Origin: JAMZMI01 sp039970095
GTDB taxonomy: Bacteria; Bacteroidota; Bacteroidia; Cytophagales; Cyclobacteriaceae
Length of the DNA stretch: 64,000 nucleotides
Assembly (NCBI GenBank): GCA_039970095.1
Contig: JBDVMP010000063.1
Coordinates: forward strand, 1 to 64,000
Direction of reading: 5' to 3'
The notes below the pieces were generated by a model, which saw nothing but the letters and a program-made list of their open reading frames with translations, made no database searches and was not told where the DNA came from. Position numbers and translations under genes: made by a program. Positions 27,643 through 37,421 of this stretch are shown piece after piece. Every line of letters starts with the position of its first letter. Positions within the stretch are counted from its first letter, which is position 1.

Positions 27643-28248
27643 GTGAAAGATAAGGAAATTTCGCAATGGGTAGAGAAGTTGAGGGCAGGGGATGAAGCAT
27701 CTTTCCGGGAGCTTTATAATTTCTTTTCTGTGAAGATTTACAATGTATCGAGAAAGATGAATCTTGATCACGAAGATGCTGAAGGGATCGTTCAGGATGT
27801 GTTTTTGAAGATTTGGAGGAACAAAGAACGCTTGGATTCTTCTCTTTCATTCAATGCTTATCTCCTGACTATTGTACGTTCCATGGTTATCAAGATGACC
27901 AGAAAGAAGGCTTACCATTTGGCGTATGTGACATATGCTATTGCCAACAATTCACTTGAAACAAATCATACCGAAGATTATATCATCTTCTCCAACCTTG
28001 AAGAATTATCCACCAAAGCACTCGATGAACTTCCCGTGAAGCAGAAGCAGATTTTCATGATGAAAAATGTCGAACACTATTCTGTCGAAGAAATATCTGA
28101 GAATTTGAATCTATCTAAACGCACAGTAGAAAATCAGATATACCGAGCCACAAAGTCCCTCAAAGAAAAGCTGGAAAATATGAAGGTTATCTCTATTTCA
28201 GTGTTAGTCATAATTTCAAATATTGAAATTATGACTCTTGTTTTTTAG
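27643..28248 (+). CDS. ECF-type RNA polymerase sigma factor
   Basis: 201 residues. Region 2 about 20-85 (FRELYNFFSVKIYNVSRK, AEGIVQDVFLKIWRN) and region 4 about 130-180 (LDELPVKQKQIFMMKNVE, SVEEISENLNLSKRTVENQ) are both intact. GTG start preceded by GGAG two bases upstream. The next gene is its FecR-type anti-sigma factor (107-base gap), followed by an STN-domain SusC, the standard trans-envelope set: ligand binding at SusC signals through FecR and frees the sigma factor to transcribe susCD. The C-terminus carries an odd hydrophobic tail (VISISVLVIISNIEI), longer than needed for region 4, which could tether the protein to the membrane. Confidence 0.93.
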   Translation: MKDKEISQWVEKLRAGDEASFRELYNFFSVKIYNVSRKMNLDHEDAEGIVQDVFLKIWRNKERLDSSLSFNAYLLTIVRSMVIKMTRKKAYHLAYVTYAIANNSLETNHTEDYIIFSNLEELSTKALDELPVKQKQIFMMKNVEHYSVEEISENLNLSKRTVENQIYRATKSLKEKLENMKVISISVLVIISNIEIMTLVF

Positions 28249-28355
28249 TTAATTCATTTTTATCTACCCATTGGGTAATCTTTTTTTGATATATTTTTCT
28301 TCTAGCGTGAGTATTTCGTGTGTGTTGTGGCTATATATTTCAGAGCGTACCGAAT

Positions 28356-29375
28356 ATGAACAGACCAATTCAGTCAAAACAATTTTTTAAGGGCGAATTA
28401 AAGCCCGAAGAGGCCAAAGAATTCTTAAAATGGCTCCATTCAGAGCAGTCTGAAGAAGATCTGGCGACTGAATTTGACCGTCTTTGGTTTGAGGAGATGA
28501 AAAGCAGAGTCGACAATGAATGGAGCAGCGATGAGGTATTTGACCAAATCACAAAATTAAAAGAGAATCAGGTTTCGATAACGGGTACCCCTCTTACAGT
28601 TTATTCCTCGTCTCAAGTTACTAATCGCTATATGTATCGAATATCTGCTGTTATAGGGCTGATTATCGTGTCTGTCTGGGTTCTCTCTCTTTTCATTGAT
28701 TCGTCAGAATCATCGAAATTGACAGATCACATTATCGAAAAAGTGAACCCGCCAGGGCAAAAATCAAGACTCACGCTTCCCGATGGTAGTATCGTTCATT
28801 TGAATGCGGATAGTCGGATACAGTTTCAAGGTACTTTTTCGACTAAGAGGGAGGTGGTTCTTGAAGGAGAGGCCTTTTTTGAAGTTTTTGAGGATCCTTC
28901 AAGACCATTTGTGGTACGGTGTGGCAGACTATCCACTACGGCGTTAGGAACATCGTTCAACATCCGTTCATTTAAAAACAGCACCAAAGTGGAAGTGACC
29001 CTCGCTACAGGCACAGTGCGTGTGGATGATGAGTTGTCTCACAAAAGTGTATTACTCGATCCATTCGAACAGGTGGTTTTGGAGAACGGTAACGCAGAGT
29101 TGATAAAAAACACATTGTCCTCCCTTGATTTGATTGAGTGGAAAGATGGGGTTATCAATTTTGATAAAGTACCATTTAGCGAAGTGATAAACGAATTGGA
29201 GCGATGGTATGGAGTGGAAATCCAGCTGCATGGCAAAATGAAGAATGCGCGCTGTTCAGGGACATTCAAAGATGAATACCTCAGCAATATTTTGGCTGTG
29301 CTAAGTCATACGATGGATTTTCAATACACTATCCATGAAAAACAAGTAGAAATCAATTTTAACCCTAAACAATAA
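28356..29375 (+). CDS. FecR-family anti-sigma factor
   Basis: 339 residues from the ATG at 28356; the frame extends 12 codons upstream without support. Cytoplasmic N-terminal domain (about 1-85) that binds the sigma factor, one transmembrane helix (about 92-113, GLIIVSVWVLSLFI), FecR domain about 125-235 (SRLTLPDGSIVHLNADS, LEGEAFFEV, TALGTSFNIRS) and the DUF4974 C-terminal domain (about 270-335) that meets the STN domain of SusC. Lies between the sigma gene and susC (141 bases to susC). Holds the sigma factor inactive until SusC reports substrate. Confidence 0.94.
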   Translation: MNRPIQSKQFFKGELKPEEAKEFLKWLHSEQSEEDLATEFDRLWFEEMKSRVDNEWSSDEVFDQITKLKENQVSITGTPLTVYSSSQVTNRYMYRISAVIGLIIVSVWVLSLFIDSSESSKLTDHIIEKVNPPGQKSRLTLPDGSIVHLNADSRIQFQGTFSTKREVVLEGEAFFEVFEDPSRPFVVRCGRLSTTALGTSFNIRSFKNSTKVEVTLATGTVRVDDELSHKSVLLDPFEQVVLENGNAELIKNTLSSLDLIEWKDGVINFDKVPFSEVINELERWYGVEIQLHGKMKNARCSGTFKDEYLSNILAVLSHTMDFQYTIHEKQVEINFNPKQ

Positions 29376-29414
29376 ACTATGGCACAACAAGTACTCTATG
29401 AATGACAAAAACAA

Positions 29415-29480
29415 GCCGAAGGCAGAAGCCTCCGGCAGATTAACTAAACGGGGTAGTCGGAGTTGCCGCTCATACTACCC
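29415..29480 (+). promoter_or_regulatory. Two stem-loops in the susC leader
   Basis: First hairpin 29415-29436: GCCG-A-AGGC, AGAA loop, GCCT-C-CGGC. Second hairpin 29450-29480: GGGTAGT pairs with ACTACCC and encloses CGG/CCG around AGTTG. Neither is followed by a T tract, and susC starts 37 bases later. They look like a structured 5' leader (mRNA stability, or an antisense/RNA-binding-protein site) rather than a terminator. Confidence 0.5.
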
Positions 29481-29516
29481 ACCATCAATCATTACTAATT
29501 AAAGTCTTACAAAAAT

Positions 29517-32500
29517 ATGAAATACACTTTATTTCAAACCATACTTATGGTTGCGAAACACACATTATATGTTTTTGTACTCTTTGCAGTTACCGTGTCA
29601 TCGGCCATATCAGCTACGGTCAATGCGCAAATAAAGAGTGTCAAGGAGGTCTTTATCGAAATAGATAAGACCGAGATCAGCGTTGATGAACTATTCAGCG
29701 CAATTGAAAAAAACTCTGAATTCAGATTTTTTTATACAGACGAAGGTCTGGATACCAACACGTCTATCATGCTGAAATCAAGTGAGGGGTCAGTAGCTGA
29801 TTTTCTTATATCAGTAGCCTCTCAGACGAAAGCAGAGTTTCGTCAGGTGAACAACACCATTAGTGTTAAAAAGGGGTTGGTCAAAAAACAAGTTGAAATT
29901 CCTGTAGAGATCAACGTCACACGTACTATCACTGGAAAAATCACGGACGAAAAGGGAGAAGCATTGCCCGGAGCTACTGTTGTGGTTAAAGGAACAACCG
30001 TTGGTACTATTACAGATTTTGATGGTATGTATTCTTTGGACGCTCCCGAAGGGGCGGTTTTAGAAATCACATTCATAGGATATACACCGACTACCGTGGA
30101 GGTTGGGGATCGCTCCGTAATCAATGTCTCACTCGCGCAGGACATTGATCAGCTGGAAGAGGTGGTTGTTGTAGGTTACGGTACATCCAAGGTAAAAGAC
30201 CTGACGGGTTCTGTATCACGAGTAGGTGAGGAGGATTTTGTCAAAGGGATCAATGTGTCTCCGGATCAGCTTATTCAGGGTAAAGTAGCCGGTGTGAATA
30301 TTGTTAATAACAGTGGTCAGCCTGGAGGAGGCGTGACATTTCGTATAAGAGGTACATCTTCAGTTCGTACTGGAAACCAGCCACTTTTTGTAGTCGACGG
30401 AGTTCCATTAGATGGTAGAAATACCAAACCAGGAGCAACAGCCGGAGAAATTGGAACCAGCCCTGCTTCAAACCCCCTTAGCTTTCTGAATCCCAATGAT
30501 ATTGCCACCATGGATATTCTCAAAGACGCATCGGCCACAGCCATATATGGTTCCCGAGGGTCGAATGGAGTTGTTATCATCACCACTAAGAAAGGAACAA
30601 CAGGTAAGCCTAAAGTGAATGTGAATGCCACAACCGGAGTAAGTATGATCAGTAAAACACCAGATGTTATGGATGGGGATACTTTCCGAAGAGCACTTGA
30701 TCATCGCGAATTAGACAACTATGATGGTGCTAGTTCTTCAGATGCGTTTGATGAAATAACCCGTACAGCCATTACCAAAACTGCGAATTTTTCTCTGAGT
30801 GGAGGGAATGAGAGTGGGAACTATAGAGTGTCCGCTGGGGTGCATGATCAGGAAGGAATCATTCTAGGGTCTGGCATAGAGCGATATACAGGTAGCTTCA
30901 AAGGACAGTTTAAACTGTTGCCGGAGGATAGAGTGAAGTTAGATGTTGGTTTGAATGCCTCTGTGACCAATGAAAAAGGAGCACCGATTGCGGAAAATTC
31001 CAATGTCAATGGGAGTTTAATTGGAAATGCAATAGAATGGAACCCAACAGTTCCGCTTAAAGATGCAAACGGTGATTTTATCCAGCAGAGTTATGATAAC
31101 AATGGGAATGTGGTGGCCGGTTTACCTACCAATCCATTGGCATTGATTGCCTACTATCATGACAATTCCATTGTGACGAATGTCTTGGCCAACATTGGCG
31201 CTACTGTGAGAATTATTGACGGATTGAATTACAAAGTGAGCTATGGACTCAACAGGTCTGTAGGTGAGCGAAACGTAGATATTTCCGGAGATCTTTTCCT
31301 CAATACAATAACAGGAGTTGGGTTTTCAACCATCGGAGGTCGCGAATTAAGTAGTAGTACGCTTACCCATACTCTGAATTATGACAAGAAGTTGGGAAAT
31401 GTGAGCGTAAATGCGCTCTTAGGGTATGAATACCAAACTTATAAAAATTTTGAAAACGCTATGTCTGGTGCTGGTTTTACCACATTTGACACACGAGGAA
31501 CTGACATCCTGCAAAATGCTCCACAAGATAGAATTTCGATTAGATCGTACCGTGATCCTGGCAATGAACTACAGTCCTTCTTTGGCAGATTCTTCTTCAA
31601 CGTGAAGGACAAGTATCTGGTCACAGCCACCATGCGTGCTGATGGGTCTACCAAATTTGGAGAAAACAATAAATACGGTTTCTTTCCTTCTTTTTCTGCA
31701 GCATGGGTGCTTTCAGAAGAGTCATTCATGTCTGGAGTGACCGCTTTCGATAATTTGAAACTCAGAGTAGGGTGGGGTAAAACGGGTAATCAGGAGTTTC
31801 CTGCTGGTGCATCGCAGGCCCGCTACGCATACAACCAAGAACAACTTTCTTTGGTGAATGTTGCCAATCCGGATTTGAAATGGGAGTCATCTCAGACACT
31901 TAATCTAGCATTGGACTTTTCAATGTTCAATACGAGGTTGAATGGTACGCTTGAGTATTTCGACAAAACCACTGAAGACTTGCTCTTCCTTCTACCAACC
32001 ATCCAGCCGGCTCCTTCTGCTCAATATTGGACAAACCTGCCAGCTTCTGTAGAGAATACAGGTTTTGAATTCTCCCTCGATGGAGTTTTGATTAATCAGC
32101 CAGATTTATATTGGAACCTGGGAGTGAATGGTACATTCCTGACCAATAAATTGACTGGATATGACGGTGTTTCAGTACTCACAGGGCAGATCAATGGTAA
32201 TGGTCTGGGCGGAGGAAGTAACTCGCAACAACTGGCCAACAATCAACCTTTGTATTCTTTTAATATGTTGACTTTCGAAGGTTTTGATGCTGATGGGGCT
32301 GCTCAATATTCTGATGAAACTTCATTTGTAGGTGATCCAAACCCTGACTTCCTGCTGGGTATCAACTCCACTTTGGAATATAAAAATTTTGGATTGACTA
32401 TGTCAATGAATGGAGCATTTGGGCATGAGCTATATAACAATACCGCCAATGCTGTAGTCACAGCAGCAAATTTAAGTATCGGCAGAAATACTTCCGAAGA

Positions 32501-32804
32501 AATCGGATTGGGAGAGGAGAGCCTTGGTAATTCCAATGTGATTTCAACAAGATTCCTTGAAAAAGGAGACTTCCTGAGGTTGCAAAATGTGGTTCTCTCA
32601 TACACTTTTTACGATATCGGTTTTATCAGCAATCTAAAGCTGTTTGCGACTGGTCAAAACTTGTTTGTAATCACAGATTACAGTGGGTTTGATCCGGAGG
32701 TTAACACCAACAGAGCAGTGTCTGGAGTGCCATCTTTTGGTATCGAATACATACCATACCCAGTAGCAAGAACTTTTACTCTAGGGCTTAATGCTACATT
32801 TTAA
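29517..32804 (+). CDS. SusC/RagA-type TonB-linked outer-membrane transporter with STN domain
   Basis: 1095 residues. Long signal peptide (ends near residue 38, TVNAQ), STN signalling domain about 45-110 (ISVDELFSAIEKNSEFRFFY), carboxypeptidase-regulatory-like domain about 130-205 (GKITDEKGEALPGATVVVKG), plug about 215-340 (VVVVGYGTSKVKDLTGS, PLFVVDGVPLDG, ATAIYGSRGSNGVVIITTK) and a 22-strand barrel to the C-terminus. It imports oligosaccharides across the outer membrane with SusD (next gene, 15 bases away). The STN domain, absent from many SusC proteins, couples it to the FecR/ECF pair directly upstream. It is the only SusC/D pair in the window, so it probably serves the whole pectin region. 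Confidence 0.96.
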   Translation: MKYTLFQTILMVAKHTLYVFVLFAVTVSSAISATVNAQIKSVKEVFIEIDKTEISVDELFSAIEKNSEFRFFYTDEGLDTNTSIMLKSSEGSVADFLISVASQTKAEFRQVNNTISVKKGLVKKQVEIPVEINVTRTITGKITDEKGEALPGATVVVKGTTVGTITDFDGMYSLDAPEGAVLEITFIGYTPTTVEVGDRSVINVSLAQDIDQLEEVVVVGYGTSKVKDLTGSVSRVGEEDFVKGINVSPDQLIQGKVAGVNIVNNSGQPGGGVTFRIRGTSSVRTGNQPLFVVDGVPLDGRNTKPGATAGEIGTSPASNPLSFLNPNDIATMDILKDASATAIYGSRGSNGVVIITTKKGTTGKPKVNVNATTGVSMISKTPDVMDGDTFRRALDHRELDNYDGASSSDAFDEITRTAITKTANFSLSGGNESGNYRVSAGVHDQEGIILGSGIERYTGSFKGQFKLLPEDRVKLDVGLNASVTNEKGAPIAENSNVNGSLIGNAIEWNPTVPLKDANGDFIQQSYDNNGNVVAGLPTNPLALIAYYHDNSIVTNVLANIGATVRIIDGLNYKVSYGLNRSVGERNVDISGDLFLNTITGVGFSTIGGRELSSSTLTHTLNYDKKLGNVSVNALLGYEYQTYKNFENAMSGAGFTTFDTRGTDILQNAPQDRISIRSYRDPGNELQSFFGRFFFNVKDKYLVTATMRADGSTKFGENNKYGFFPSFSAAWVLSEESFMSGVTAFDNLKLRVGWGKTGNQEFPAGASQARYAYNQEQLSLVNVANPDLKWESSQTLNLALDFSMFNTRLNGTLEYFDKTTEDLLFLLPTIQPAPSAQYWTNLPASVENTGFEFSLDGVLINQPDLYWNLGVNGTFLTNKLTGYDGVSVLTGQINGNGLGGGSNSQQLANNQPLYSFNMLTFEGFDADGAAQYSDETSFVGDPNPDFLLGINSTLEYKNFGLTMSMNGAFGHELYNNTANAVVTAANLSIGRNTSEEIGLGEESLGNSNVISTRFLEKGDFLRLQNVVLSYTFYDIGFISNLKLFATGQNLFVITDYSGFDPEVNTNRAVSGVPSFGIEYIPYPVARTFTLGLNATF

Positions 32805-32819
32805 TCAGTCATTTTTTAA

Positions 32820-34349
32820 ATGAGATCTCAAAAGAATTTGATTATGACAATATATAGATTTTCAATTTTAATTTTACTGGTCGGTATGTTTTCATGTACC
32901 GACCTCACCGAGGAACTTAACTCGGATTTGCCAGCAGATGAAGCAGAAGCTTTCCTGAAAGACAATGCCGATTACGACGCTTTGCTTCAGACTGTTTATC
33001 GCGATTTTGATAATTCGATAATTCAGCACTATGATGCTGTTTGGGTTATAACAGAGATGAGTTCAGACGAAGCTATTTGTCCTTCAAGACCCTCAGGATG
33101 GGATAACGGTGGTGTTTATAGAGAGCTTCATCAGCATACCTGGAAGTCTACTCATGACATTATCAACAATGTCTGGGGAGATATGAACGAGGCGGTTTTT
33201 GATGCTACAAATGTTTTGGCGTTTGATCCGCCTGCAGATGTAGCAGCAGAAGCTCGTTTCCTCAGAGCGTACTTCATGTGGATAGTGCTTGATTTATGGG
33301 ATCAGGTACCTTTCAGAGAGCCAGGTGATAATTTACTCGACGCTCCCACTGTTTTAGTAGGAAGCGATGCTGCTGATTTTATTATTTCTGAGATAGAGGA
33401 CGTGCTTCCTTTGCTTTCTAATACCAATCCTGATTATCGGGCAAATCAGAATGCTGCTCATGCGTTGTTGGCTAAAATGTATATCAATAAAGGAGTATAT
33501 GCTAATCGCGCTAACCCAACATTTTCGGATGCAGATATGGACAAGGTGATAGAGCATGTAGATGCTATTTCAGGTAAATCCATTGATTTTTATTGGGATA
33601 GTTTCGGACCTGATAACAATGACGTGTCATCGGAAATTATCTTCTCCATAGAAAGCATAGGAGGTGTCCGGGGTACAGGACAGTGGTTGATTTGGTTTGC
33701 CACGTTCCCGGCAGAAATGGTCTTGCCTGGTGGTGGTGGCGGTTGGAACGGTTTTGCGACTATCTCAGAGTTTTACAATTCGTTTGAAGATAAGGATATC
33801 CGAAGATATTATGAGCACCCAACTACCAAGGATAATGGAGGATATAATGTGGGATTTCTGACGGGACAGCAGTATGATGTAGATGGTAACCCGATTCAGG
33901 ATGTTGTATTTACTGAGGAGGTGCCCACAATCGTAGGTGCTACTCTTTGGAATGGATATCGACCGCTCAAATATGTTCCCGACTTTGCAAATGGATCATC
34001 TACTCCAGACAATGATTTTGTTTTGCTTAGATATTCAGATATGCTTTTGCTCAAAGCTGAAGCCGAACTTAGAAAAGGAAATGATTCTGAAGCATTGACA
34101 ATTGTGAATGAGATCAGAACAAACCGTAATTTGGACGATTTCTCCAGTCTTGATCTAGATGCGCTTTTAGCAGAAAGAGGGCGTGAACTGTACTGGGAAG
34201 GTCATAGAAGAAATGATCAGGTTCGGTTCGGTACATTCCTGGGTTCATGGACTCTTAAGGAGGCCTCTGATCCCATGTATTTGATATTCCCTATTCCGCC
34301 TGAAGACGTATTGTCAAACCCAAACCTTACACAAAACCCAGGTTACTGA
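32820..34349 (+). CDS. SusD/RagB-family surface glycan-binding lipoprotein
   Basis: 509 residues. Lipobox VGMFSC around residue 26 from the ATG at 32820; a second ATG at 32844 would also give the signal. N-terminal TPR-like helical region (ARFLRAYFMWIVLDLWDQVPF, AAHALLAKMYINKG) and the C-terminal SusD domain (LLRYSDMLLLKAEAELRKGN, RGRELYWEGHRRNDQVRFG, ending NPNLTQNPGY) are complete. Forms the lid of the SusC transporter and binds the incoming glycan. 15 bases after susC; a strong terminator follows. Confidence 0.96.
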   Translation: MRSQKNLIMTIYRFSILILLVGMFSCTDLTEELNSDLPADEAEAFLKDNADYDALLQTVYRDFDNSIIQHYDAVWVITEMSSDEAICPSRPSGWDNGGVYRELHQHTWKSTHDIINNVWGDMNEAVFDATNVLAFDPPADVAAEARFLRAYFMWIVLDLWDQVPFREPGDNLLDAPTVLVGSDAADFIISEIEDVLPLLSNTNPDYRANQNAAHALLAKMYINKGVYANRANPTFSDADMDKVIEHVDAISGKSIDFYWDSFGPDNNDVSSEIIFSIESIGGVRGTGQWLIWFATFPAEMVLPGGGGGWNGFATISEFYNSFEDKDIRRYYEHPTTKDNGGYNVGFLTGQQYDVDGNPIQDVVFTEEVPTIVGATLWNGYRPLKYVPDFANGSSTPDNDFVLLRYSDMLLLKAEAELRKGNDSEALTIVNEIRTNRNLDDFSSLDLDALLAERGRELYWEGHRRNDQVRFGTFLGSWTLKEASDPMYLIFPIPPEDVLSNPNLTQNPGY

Positions 34350-34373
34350 ATTGACAACAATTGGTTAGTTATA

Positions 34374-34406
34374 GCCCATGTCCCGTTTAGGGGTGTGGGC
34401 TTTTTT
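34374..34406 (+). terminator. Rho-independent terminator after susD
   Basis: GCCCATGTCCC pairs with GGGGTGTGGGC (11 pairs including three wobbles, GTTTA loop), followed by six T. Ends the sigma/FecR/susCD transcript or its susCD part. Confidence 0.85.
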
Positions 34407-34541
34407 ACATGATTGTTCATTGATTGATATTAGACTATGATGAATCGTGTAAATTCTATTTTCGAAAGTCCTACGGAAACCACAGGATAGCGTTGCTTTT
34501 GTAAGTTCTTAACTTAACATTTATTCAGACAATATTCCCAA

Positions 34542-37352
34542 ATGATCAATAGATACCTCATTACCTCGATTCTGTTTTTTTTAGTTCTCCATGTTTTGTT
34601 TGCCCAAACCAGCACCATCACTAAGTATTTGTCCGGCAAGGGCTATGGAGACAATGTGCAATGGGATTTTAAACTGTCAGAAGGTCGAGGTTCTGGCGAA
34701 TGGACCAATATTCCTGTGCCTTCTTGTTGGGAGCAGGAAGGTTTCGGTAAGTATAATTATGGACATGCCAAAGATTCGGTCCGAGGCAAAGAAGTAGGGT
34801 TTTATCAGCACCAGTTTGATGTGCCTCAAACATGGAAAGGGAAGCAAATCGAAATAGTGTTTGAAGGCTCCATGACCGATACTGAGATTAAGGTTAATGG
34901 AAAATTAGCCGGGCCAATTCATCAAGGCTCATTTTATAGTTTCAGATATGATATCTCTCAGTTGGTTAATTATGGTGCTTCAAATGAACTAGAAGTAAAA
35001 GTGGCCAAGCATTCGGAAAACCATTCTGTCAATATGGCTGAACGCTATGCAGATTATTGGATTTTTGGGGGCATTATACGACCTGTTTTCATTGAGGTCA
35101 AGCCAATGAAGAATATTGAGCGAATTGCCATAGATGCCAAGGCGGATGGTGATTTTAGGGCTGAGGTTTTTTTAGCTGGAGCCAAAAAACCTGCCGAGGT
35201 AATAGCACAAGTTTATACCCTTGACGATAAGCCGGTTGGTAAAGCATTTTCTGTTGCTTTGACAAAGGGCGAAAACAAGGTGAATCTATCAGCACAGCTG
35301 GATGGTGTGGCACCTTGGAATCCTGAGGAACCCAACCTTTATAAAGTCAAATTCCAACTCCGAGTAAAAGGGAAACTCATACATGAAATGAGCTCAAGGT
35401 TTGGCTTTCGTACCGTCGAAATTCGCCCAAGAGACGGGATATATGTGAATGGCGTTCAAATTAAGTTCAAAGGAGTCAACCACCATTCTTTTTGGCCAGA
35501 GTCAGGTCGTACTACCAACAAGCAGATGAGTATTCATGATGTTCAATTGATGAAAGAAATGAATATGAATGCAGTACGTACATCACATTATCCACCCGAC
35601 GCACACTTTCTTGATGTGTGTGATTCCCTGGGGTTATTCGTGTTGGAAGAGCTGGCCGGTTGGCATGATGCTTATGATACAGAAGTGGGCTCTAAGCTTT
35701 TGAAGGAAATGGTCATTCACGATGTGAACCACCCATCGATCGTCATTTGGGACAATGGAAATGAAGGTGGACACAATCCTGATTTTGATGACCTGTTCGG
35801 TAAATACGACATTCAGAATAGACTAGTGATACATCCATGGGAGGAGTTCAATGGCACAGCTACTCAGCATTATCGTGGATATGATTACGGCGTAGGAACT
35901 TTTTGGAACGGTCATCAGATTACTTTCCCAACAGAGTTTTTACATGGTCTCGACGATGGTGGAGCAGGCGCAAGCCTTCACGATTATTGGGAGCTGATGT
36001 GGAACAATCCAATCGCTGCTGGTGGCTTTATTTGGGTCTTTGCTGATGAAGGCGTTGTACGGACAGACAAGGGTGGGGCTATAGACACTTATGGAGATAA
36101 GGCGGCAGATGGCATTTTAGGGCCATTTCACGAAAAGGAAGGGAGTTTCTTTGCCGTAAAAGAAGTTTGGTCACCAGTTAAGATCACTGAAGAGGACATT
36201 TCGGTGGCCTTTGATGGGAACCTAAGAATTGAAAATAGATATCTCTACAGCAATCTGAGCGAATGCAGTTTTAACTGGAGATTGGCTGAAATGGCAAAGC
36301 CGGGGCAGAAGAAAGGAGAAGCCAAAGAAATTACAGGAACCATTGTATCACCAAATCTGGAGCCTGGTCAAAGAGGTCTTCTGAATATTGATTTACCTGA
36401 CAATTGGCCAACTTTTGATGTTTTATACATTGGTGCGTATGGCCCTTCTGGTGAGGAGCTTTATACTACGAGCTTACCGATTTCTCTTCCTGAGGATTTC
36501 GTTGCGGAGCTAATGGAAAAAGACAAAGCAGAAGGAAAGGTAACTTACTCTGAAGACGCAAGTTCATTTTTTATAAAAGCAGGGTTGGTTGATTTTACCA
36601 TTGACAAAGCCACGGGCTATCTAGAAGAAGTGGTAAATCAAAATGGTGAAATCCCTTTTAACAATGGACCTTTTTTGAGTGCCGGTAAGATTCTTTTCAA
36701 ATCGATAAAAGCCAATAAAGTTGGCAACAACCTCCAAATAGTTTGCTCTTTTCATGAGAAGGAATCCAGAATCAAGGAGTTTACTTGGACGTTTTACCCG
36801 TCTGGGTGGGCTGGCTTGAATATTTATTATGTTCCGGAATTATACGACGTGAATTTTGATTACATGGGAGTGAATTTTGATTATCCCGAAGAGCTTATTA
36901 CAGGTGTGAAGTGGCTGGGAAAAGGACCATACCGTGTTTGGAAAAATAGAACGCAAGGTGTTGAGTTAGATGTCCATCAAAAGGACTATAACAATACCGT
37001 AACGGGAGTTTCTCCGGTTGTCTACCCTGAGTTTAAAGGTTATCACGAGGATTTGTACTGGGCGGAAATTCAGTCTAAAGAGCAATCTTTTGTGGTTGCA
37101 ACATCTTCCGAAGATGTCTTCTTGAGATTATACACGCCATACCTTTCTGAAGATAAGCGAATAGCGCCTCCATTTCCTGAGGGAGATATATCCTTCATGC
37201 AAGCCATTCCTCCGATTGGCACCAAAACCAACGATCCATGGAATATGGGGCCTTCTGGCCAGAAAAATATATTTTTCGATTACGGGCCGTATGATGACTG
37301 GAGAACACGAAGCAAGGTGATGGATTTGTATTTCGATTTTACAAGCAAATAA
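34542..37352 (+). CDS. GH2-family beta-glycosidase, secreted
   Basis: 936 residues with a signal peptide ending LFAQ (about 22). The N-terminal jelly roll (QWDFKLSEG, GFYQHQFDVP, HQGSFYSFRYDIS) and Ig-like domain lead to a TIM barrel (about 300-590) with the GH2 acid/base in WDNGNEGGHN (E408) and the probable nucleophile in FPTEFLHG (E465). The last ~300 residues form an Ig-like domain plus a LacZ-type small domain (GVKWLGKGPYRVWKNR). The enlarged C-terminus suggests a beta-galactosidase/galacturonidase-type enzyme on pectin side chains. Starts a new transcription unit after the susD terminator. The exact sugar is not predictable. Confidence 0.9.
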   Translation: MINRYLITSILFFLVLHVLFAQTSTITKYLSGKGYGDNVQWDFKLSEGRGSGEWTNIPVPSCWEQEGFGKYNYGHAKDSVRGKEVGFYQHQFDVPQTWKGKQIEIVFEGSMTDTEIKVNGKLAGPIHQGSFYSFRYDISQLVNYGASNELEVKVAKHSENHSVNMAERYADYWIFGGIIRPVFIEVKPMKNIERIAIDAKADGDFRAEVFLAGAKKPAEVIAQVYTLDDKPVGKAFSVALTKGENKVNLSAQLDGVAPWNPEEPNLYKVKFQLRVKGKLIHEMSSRFGFRTVEIRPRDGIYVNGVQIKFKGVNHHSFWPESGRTTNKQMSIHDVQLMKEMNMNAVRTSHYPPDAHFLDVCDSLGLFVLEELAGWHDAYDTEVGSKLLKEMVIHDVNHPSIVIWDNGNEGGHNPDFDDLFGKYDIQNRLVIHPWEEFNGTATQHYRGYDYGVGTFWNGHQITFPTEFLHGLDDGGAGASLHDYWELMWNNPIAAGGFIWVFADEGVVRTDKGGAIDTYGDKAADGILGPFHEKEGSFFAVKEVWSPVKITEEDISVAFDGNLRIENRYLYSNLSECSFNWRLAEMAKPGQKKGEAKEITGTIVSPNLEPGQRGLLNIDLPDNWPTFDVLYIGAYGPSGEELYTTSLPISLPEDFVAELMEKDKAEGKVTYSEDASSFFIKAGLVDFTIDKATGYLEEVVNQNGEIPFNNGPFLSAGKILFKSIKANKVGNNLQIVCSFHEKESRIKEFTWTFYPSGWAGLNIYYVPELYDVNFDYMGVNFDYPEELITGVKWLGKGPYRVWKNRTQGVELDVHQKDYNNTVTGVSPVVYPEFKGYHEDLYWAEIQSKEQSFVVATSSEDVFLRLYTPYLSEDKRIAPPFPEGDISFMQAIPPIGTKTNDPWNMGPSGQKNIFFDYGPYDDWRTRSKVMDLYFDFTSK

Positions 37353-37421
37353 TGAATGAATCATAAGGTCAGGTTGAATTCAGAATTTTAGGCGACATTT
37401 AGGCTTGTTAACCCTGACCCC

